Positions 60,943-64,000 of a stretch of DNA of 64,000 nucleotides are shown in pieces. The stretch is from JAQVCM01 sp040403095 (GTDB taxonomy: Bacteria; Bacteroidota; Bacteroidia; Flavobacteriales_D; Crocinitomicaceae): positions 1-64,000 of the forward strand of contig JBBALI010000002.1 in NCBI GenBank assembly GCA_040403095.1, given 5' to 3'. The translations under genes were made by a program, and so were the position numbers. The notes under the pieces were generated by a model. That model was given only the letters and a program-made list of their open reading frames with translations, was not told where the DNA came from and searched no databases. Numbering within the stretch: position 1 is the stretch's first letter; the number at the start of each line of letters is the position of its first letter.

Positions 60943-61854
60943 ATGCTACAAAAACTAAGAACAGCATACAAAAATCATTTAGTCCTAAAAATCATCACGG
61001 TAACACTTGTGGTATTCCTTTCGGTTGCGATTATGTTACCTGTAATAAGTATTGCGGAGCTATTTGGAGTTCATATTCGAGAAAACACAGGTCAAAATTT
61101 TGAGGTTAAGTTTGCAAATGTATTTTTCTTTTTTCTGTTCGGTGTATGTTCAATTGGAATTATATGGCTTACACAAAAATACATACATCAGAAAAAATTA
61201 GCCGAATTAGGATTTCAAGGTAAAATTGGGAGAACCATTGGCATCGGGTTTATTGTTGGTGCAATTTTAGTTGCTTTAAAATACATTGTTTTAATCGCAA
61301 GTGCGGAAAATGTTAAGTATATAAAAGTTATTCCCGCAGACATTTCAATTTTGACTTATTTGGCTTACTATCTCTACTTCTTTGTCGGATTCCTTTTTTG
61401 GAATTCCTTTATTGAAGAATTAAGTACAAGAGCGTATCCTATTCAAAAGCTAAAAAATTATATGAATCCTCATGTGATATTTGTAATTATGGGATTGATT
61501 TTTAGCCTTGGGCATTTTGTGTTGAAGGATTTTAGTCTTGGTTATTTTCTAAGTCTTTTTATTTATTCATACATTTTTTCACTTTTGTATTTCTATTCCA
61601 ATTCAATTTGGTTGCCAGTTGGTTTACATAGCGGAGTGAATTGGGTAGAGTTTTCATTTTTTGGAACAAATTGGAAGTTGGGAGCAATTTACAATATTGA
61701 AATATTCAACATACCTGATTGGTCTTTTCATTACGGCAATGTATTAATCTTGCTAGGGTTTTTAATTTTGATTATTTATTTGAACAAAAAAAGGTTTTTC
61801 AAGAGATACTTTGCACTAGAAAATAGTTCGGAAATAAAAGAGAATGAAGCGTAA
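60943..61854 (+). CDS. CPBP-family intramembrane protease (CAAX-like)
   Basis: A 303-residue membrane protein with about eight hydrophobic helices. The three CPBP catalytic motifs are visible: EELSTR (158-163), FSLGHF near 187-192, and HSGVN near 227-231. The family includes CAAX proteases and bacteriocin-immunity or Abi-type proteins, so a defence or maturation role is possible. The next gene begins 2 nt after its stop. GTTAAAC (60932-60938), an integron-core-like heptamer, sits just upstream. Confidence 0.82.
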   Translation: MLQKLRTAYKNHLVLKIITVTLVVFLSVAIMLPVISIAELFGVHIRENTGQNFEVKFANVFFFFLFGVCSIGIIWLTQKYIHQKKLAELGFQGKIGRTIGIGFIVGAILVALKYIVLIASAENVKYIKVIPADISILTYLAYYLYFFVGFLFWNSFIEELSTRAYPIQKLKNYMNPHVIFVIMGLIFSLGHFVLKDFSLGYFLSLFIYSYIFSLLYFYSNSIWLPVGLHSGVNWVEFSFFGTNWKLGAIYNIEIFNIPDWSFHYGNVLILLGFLILIIYLNKKRFFKRYFALENSSEIKENEA

Positions 61855-61856
61855 CC

Positions 61857-62966
61857 ATGGAAATAAAAAATCGGCACAAAATGACAAGACAAATTTTTAA
61901 AATAATACTGATATTCATAAGTTATTCTTCCTTTGCGAATGACGGAGCTTTTTTTGCAAAAGGAAATCAACTCATTCCAATTAATGAAACTCAGATCAGT
62001 GTTAAAAAAGAAATTTTGACACTTAAAAAAGTGAGAAATCAATTTATTGAAGTGACTGTCTATTATGAGTTTTTCAATCCAAATGAGGATAAAAAAATCA
62101 CCGTAGGTTTTGAGGCTTTTTCTCCCAGCGGTGATGTAGATGGAACGCCTAAAAATGGACACCACCCATACATGCGAGATTTTACAGTTGAACAAAATAA
62201 CAGAATTTTAAATTACAATGTTGCTTATGTTTCTGATTCACTTTATGCCGAAAATGGAAAAATAAAGTCGTTGGGTTTTCCAAAAATTGATGATAACACC
62301 AATTTAAATGATGTTGATTTTTATTATGTATACTATTTTGATGTCACCTTTAAAAAAGGCATCAATATTATAAAGCATACTTATAATTACGACCTATCGG
62401 GTTCAATTGAATATAATTATGAATTTGAATATGTGTTAACAGCGGCTAATCGCTGGGCAAATAAACAAATAGACGACTTTACTTTGATTATTGACTTAGG
62501 TGAATTTGAAACCTTTTCTATTGATAAATCATTTTTCAAAAACGCAAATGAGTGGATAGTGAATGGAATAGGAAAAATCGAAGAAATCAAAGGAACACCC
62601 AATTCATTTATTGAAAATGATGCTGTTAAATTCCATTTGCAAAAAGGGAATTTAGTTTTTCAAAAAACCAATTTTAGAATTAATGGAGACCTATTTCTTT
62701 ACGCTCAAAATTATCTTGGAATTCAAAACTTAGATTATATACCATTTTCCTACTATCAAGTTGATAAAATAAATGAACCTCAAAACGAATTACAGAGAAA
62801 GGTTTTGAAAAATTTACCATTTGCGAGACGGGGTTATGTTTTTCAAAATCAAGACTTGAATGACTTTTATAGAAAATTAGATTGGTATATCCCAAATCCA
62901 AACTATGAACCAAAAGTAGAAATTCTCACAGAAAATGAGAGGGAATGGGTAGAGAAATGGAAATAA
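61857..62966 (+). CDS. Exported DUF4424-like protein
   Basis: A 369-residue protein with signal peptide about 9-28 (RQIFKIILIFISYSSFA); ATG at 61857 directly follows the CPBP stop, and ATG at 61881 is also possible. The mature start NDGAFFAKGNQLIPINETQISVKKEILTLKKV and YYEFFNPNEDKKITVGFEAFSP match the DUF4424 pattern of periplasmic proteins of unknown role. It is likely an operon with the CPBP protease. Confidence 0.65.
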   Translation: MEIKNRHKMTRQIFKIILIFISYSSFANDGAFFAKGNQLIPINETQISVKKEILTLKKVRNQFIEVTVYYEFFNPNEDKKITVGFEAFSPSGDVDGTPKNGHHPYMRDFTVEQNNRILNYNVAYVSDSLYAENGKIKSLGFPKIDDNTNLNDVDFYYVYYFDVTFKKGINIIKHTYNYDLSGSIEYNYEFEYVLTAANRWANKQIDDFTLIIDLGEFETFSIDKSFFKNANEWIVNGIGKIEEIKGTPNSFIENDAVKFHLQKGNLVFQKTNFRINGDLFLYAQNYLGIQNLDYIPFSYYQVDKINEPQNELQRKVLKNLPFARRGYVFQNQDLNDFYRKLDWYIPNPNYEPKVEILTENEREWVEKWK

Positions 62967-62986
62967 GTTAGCTATAAACGAGTTAA

Positions 62987-63295
62987 ATGATAAAGTATAG
63001 TTTAATATTTCTAATATTCTTCACTTTTTGTTCTTGTGGAAATTGAACAGATAAAATGAAATTTGACATTGAAAAATGGAATGATGACGCGGATTGTGGA
63101 TCCTTTCTATATAGAAACGCGATGATTGACGATTTACTTAATAATTATCATTTGAAAGGTAAAACAGTTGAAGAAATAACTCAAATCTTCCACTAATTTG
63201 ATTCAACCGACAATGTAATTACCTTTGAAGTTTATCAGGAATGGGAAGGATTAGATCCATCATACACGAAATTTAAAAAGCACCATCAAAATTAG
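62987..63295 (+). pseudogene. Decayed small lipoprotein gene with two in-frame stops
   Basis: A single frame of 103 codons from ATG at 62987. It starts as a lipoprotein (MIKYSLIFLIFFTFCSCGN), hits TGA after 19 codons, continues KMKFDIEKWNDDADCGSFLYRN and MIDDLLNNYHLKGKTVEEITQIF, hits TAA, then FDSTDNVITFEVYQEWEGLDP to TAG. The body resembles a small Bacteroidota lipoprotein family in which FDxxxW, R-x-x-M-x-x-D-L and L-x-G-x-T/S are usual. Two nonsense changes but no frameshift point to a dead gene. A GTTAAAT heptamer overlaps the start region. Confidence 0.7.
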
Positions 63296-63318
63296 ACGAT
63301 CAAATCAATTACTGAAAA

Positions 63319-63387
63319 ATGAAACTAGTATTGCGAAGTCTGACAATAATAATTTTGTGTTTATCTAGTTTATTTTTTTTCAGTTAA
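63319..63387 (+). pseudogene. Possible leader-peptide remnant of a lost exported protein
   Basis: A 22-codon frame encodes only a hydrophobic leader (MKLVLRSLTIIILCLSSLFFFS) and stops. A signal-like leader with no mature part suggests the 5' end of a deleted or mutated gene. It lies between the decayed lipoprotein and the partial gene at 63418. Confidence 0.4.
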
Positions 63388-63417
63388 ATTTTGGCATTAA
63401 ACACTAAATGAAACCTC

Positions 63418-64000
63418 TTGAAAACAACAGTTCGCGGACATAGAAGAATTTGGAGAAAAATTGATACATGGATTCAAGACAATCAAATTCTTGACAAAGA
63501 ATCGCTCCTTAAGTGGGAAAGAAGCAATGTGAAATTTAGAATTTTTCCATGGAATGGTTTTACAAGAATTAAGAAAAAAAGTATTCTTCCGGAACCGAAG
63601 ACAATTACTAAAAATAAGATTCTAAATGGGTTATTTGAAATTTATGATAGTTGGAAAGTTGAACTTGATAAATTAGATGAACCATATTATTTAAAAATAT
63701 GGCTTTATCAAGAAAGGTTTTCTAATTCTCAAGTTGTCTGTGCGCTAAGAAATAAAATAAACTTTTACGACTACACTTTCTCAAAACCTGATTTTAACAA
63801 AGACATTGAGCCAGTAAAATTTGGGAATAACAAAAAAATTGATGATTATCATTGGGAATTAAGACTTGATGAAGAATTATTTGATAATACTTTTTTAGGT
63901 GAAGAGTCAGAATATGAAAATAAAAAGGCATATTTAGAGTCAAAAAAAGGCTTTGAAAATATGCTACTTAAAAAGCATCGAAAATATAAACCGGAAAATC
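63418..64000 (+). CDS. Partial protein of unknown function, runs off the window
   Basis: An open frame of 194 codons reaches the window end. The first possible start is TTG at 63418 (MKTTVRGHRRIWRKIDTWI); a stop lies three codons upstream. The product is basic and aromatic-rich (VKFRIFPWNGFTRIKKKSI, EPYYLKIWLYQERFSNSQVV, DDYHWELRLDEELFDN) with no signal peptide. No family was recognised. The 3' part lies outside the window. Confidence 0.6.
   Translation, partial: MKTTVRGHRRIWRKIDTWIQDNQILDKESLLKWERSNVKFRIFPWNGFTRIKKKSILPEPKTITKNKILNGLFEIYDSWKVELDKLDEPYYLKIWLYQERFSNSQVVCALRNKINFYDYTFSKPDFNKDIEPVKFGNNKKIDDYHWELRLDEELFDNTFLGEESEYENKKAYLESKKGFENMLLKKHRKYKPEN

Noticed and set aside
63056..63196. 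Separate small gene starting at the ATG 63056
   Set aside because: It is in the same frame as the lipoprotein leader and the later fragment, so it is better read as part of one decayed gene.
1..64000. tRNA, rRNA, transposase, phage or integrase genes
   Set aside because: None seen: gaps show no cloverleaf with a T-arm GGTTCRA motif, and no reading frame resembles a transposase or tyrosine/serine recombinase.

Overview
The window is AT-rich bacterial DNA from a member of the Bacteroidota, most likely a flavobacterium-like organism of order Flavobacteriales. Reasons: type IX secretion (T9SS) cargo with both type A and type B C-terminal sorting domains; the T9SS/gliding translocon gene sprA directly behind ruvA; a TonB-dependent receptor with an N-terminal carboxypeptidase-regulatory-like domain; few Shine-Dalgarno sites; and repeated upstream boxes of the form TAnnTTTG, the known Bacteroidota -7 promoter element. 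A genus cannot be fixed from this sequence alone.

Left part (about 0.3-47 kb): mostly housekeeping genes on both strands. Cell envelope: a phosphoglucose/phosphomannose isomerase, a heptosyltransferase-like GT9, KdsB (CMP-Kdo), two GT4-like glycosyltransferases and a TonB receptor. Nucleic acids and translation: dprA, a DEAD-box helicase, ruvA, pth and the rimP-nusA-infB operon. Metabolism: an acyl-CoA thioesterase, folD, an NADP malic enzyme and purN. Secretion: sprA and three likely T9SS cargo proteins. The 8187-8727 gap is not empty. It holds a candidate structured RNA of about 190 nt (8348-8536) with its own -7 box, a 14-bp closing stem and a U-tract.

Right part (about 47-64 kb): an accessory region of small secreted or unrecognised genes. 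A candidate anti-phage cluster lies at 48.5-51.3 kb: a TIR-domain protein, then an AbiGi-like gene 6 nt upstream of a TIGR02391/Ymh-type protein ending in a HEPN-like RNTTAH motif. Long imperfect palindromes built on TTGGC...GCCAA with a single mismatch follow the TIR gene, the AbiGi/Ymh pair and a later gene. They look like cassette recombination (attC-like) sites without an integrase. Two direct copies of a GC-rich repeat (48179 and 57001) bracket this cluster plus a HigBA toxin-antitoxin pair and an orphan HicB-like gene. Further right lie a protein made of 25-residue tandem repeats, a hexapeptide-repeat protein, a CPBP protease, a DUF4424-like protein and the remains of decayed lipoprotein genes. 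The last gene runs off the window.

Several start codons were set from promoter or signal-peptide evidence instead of the longest reading frame (thioesterase, folD, helicase, GT9, dprA and others). No rRNA, tRNA, CRISPR array, transposase or integrase gene was seen.
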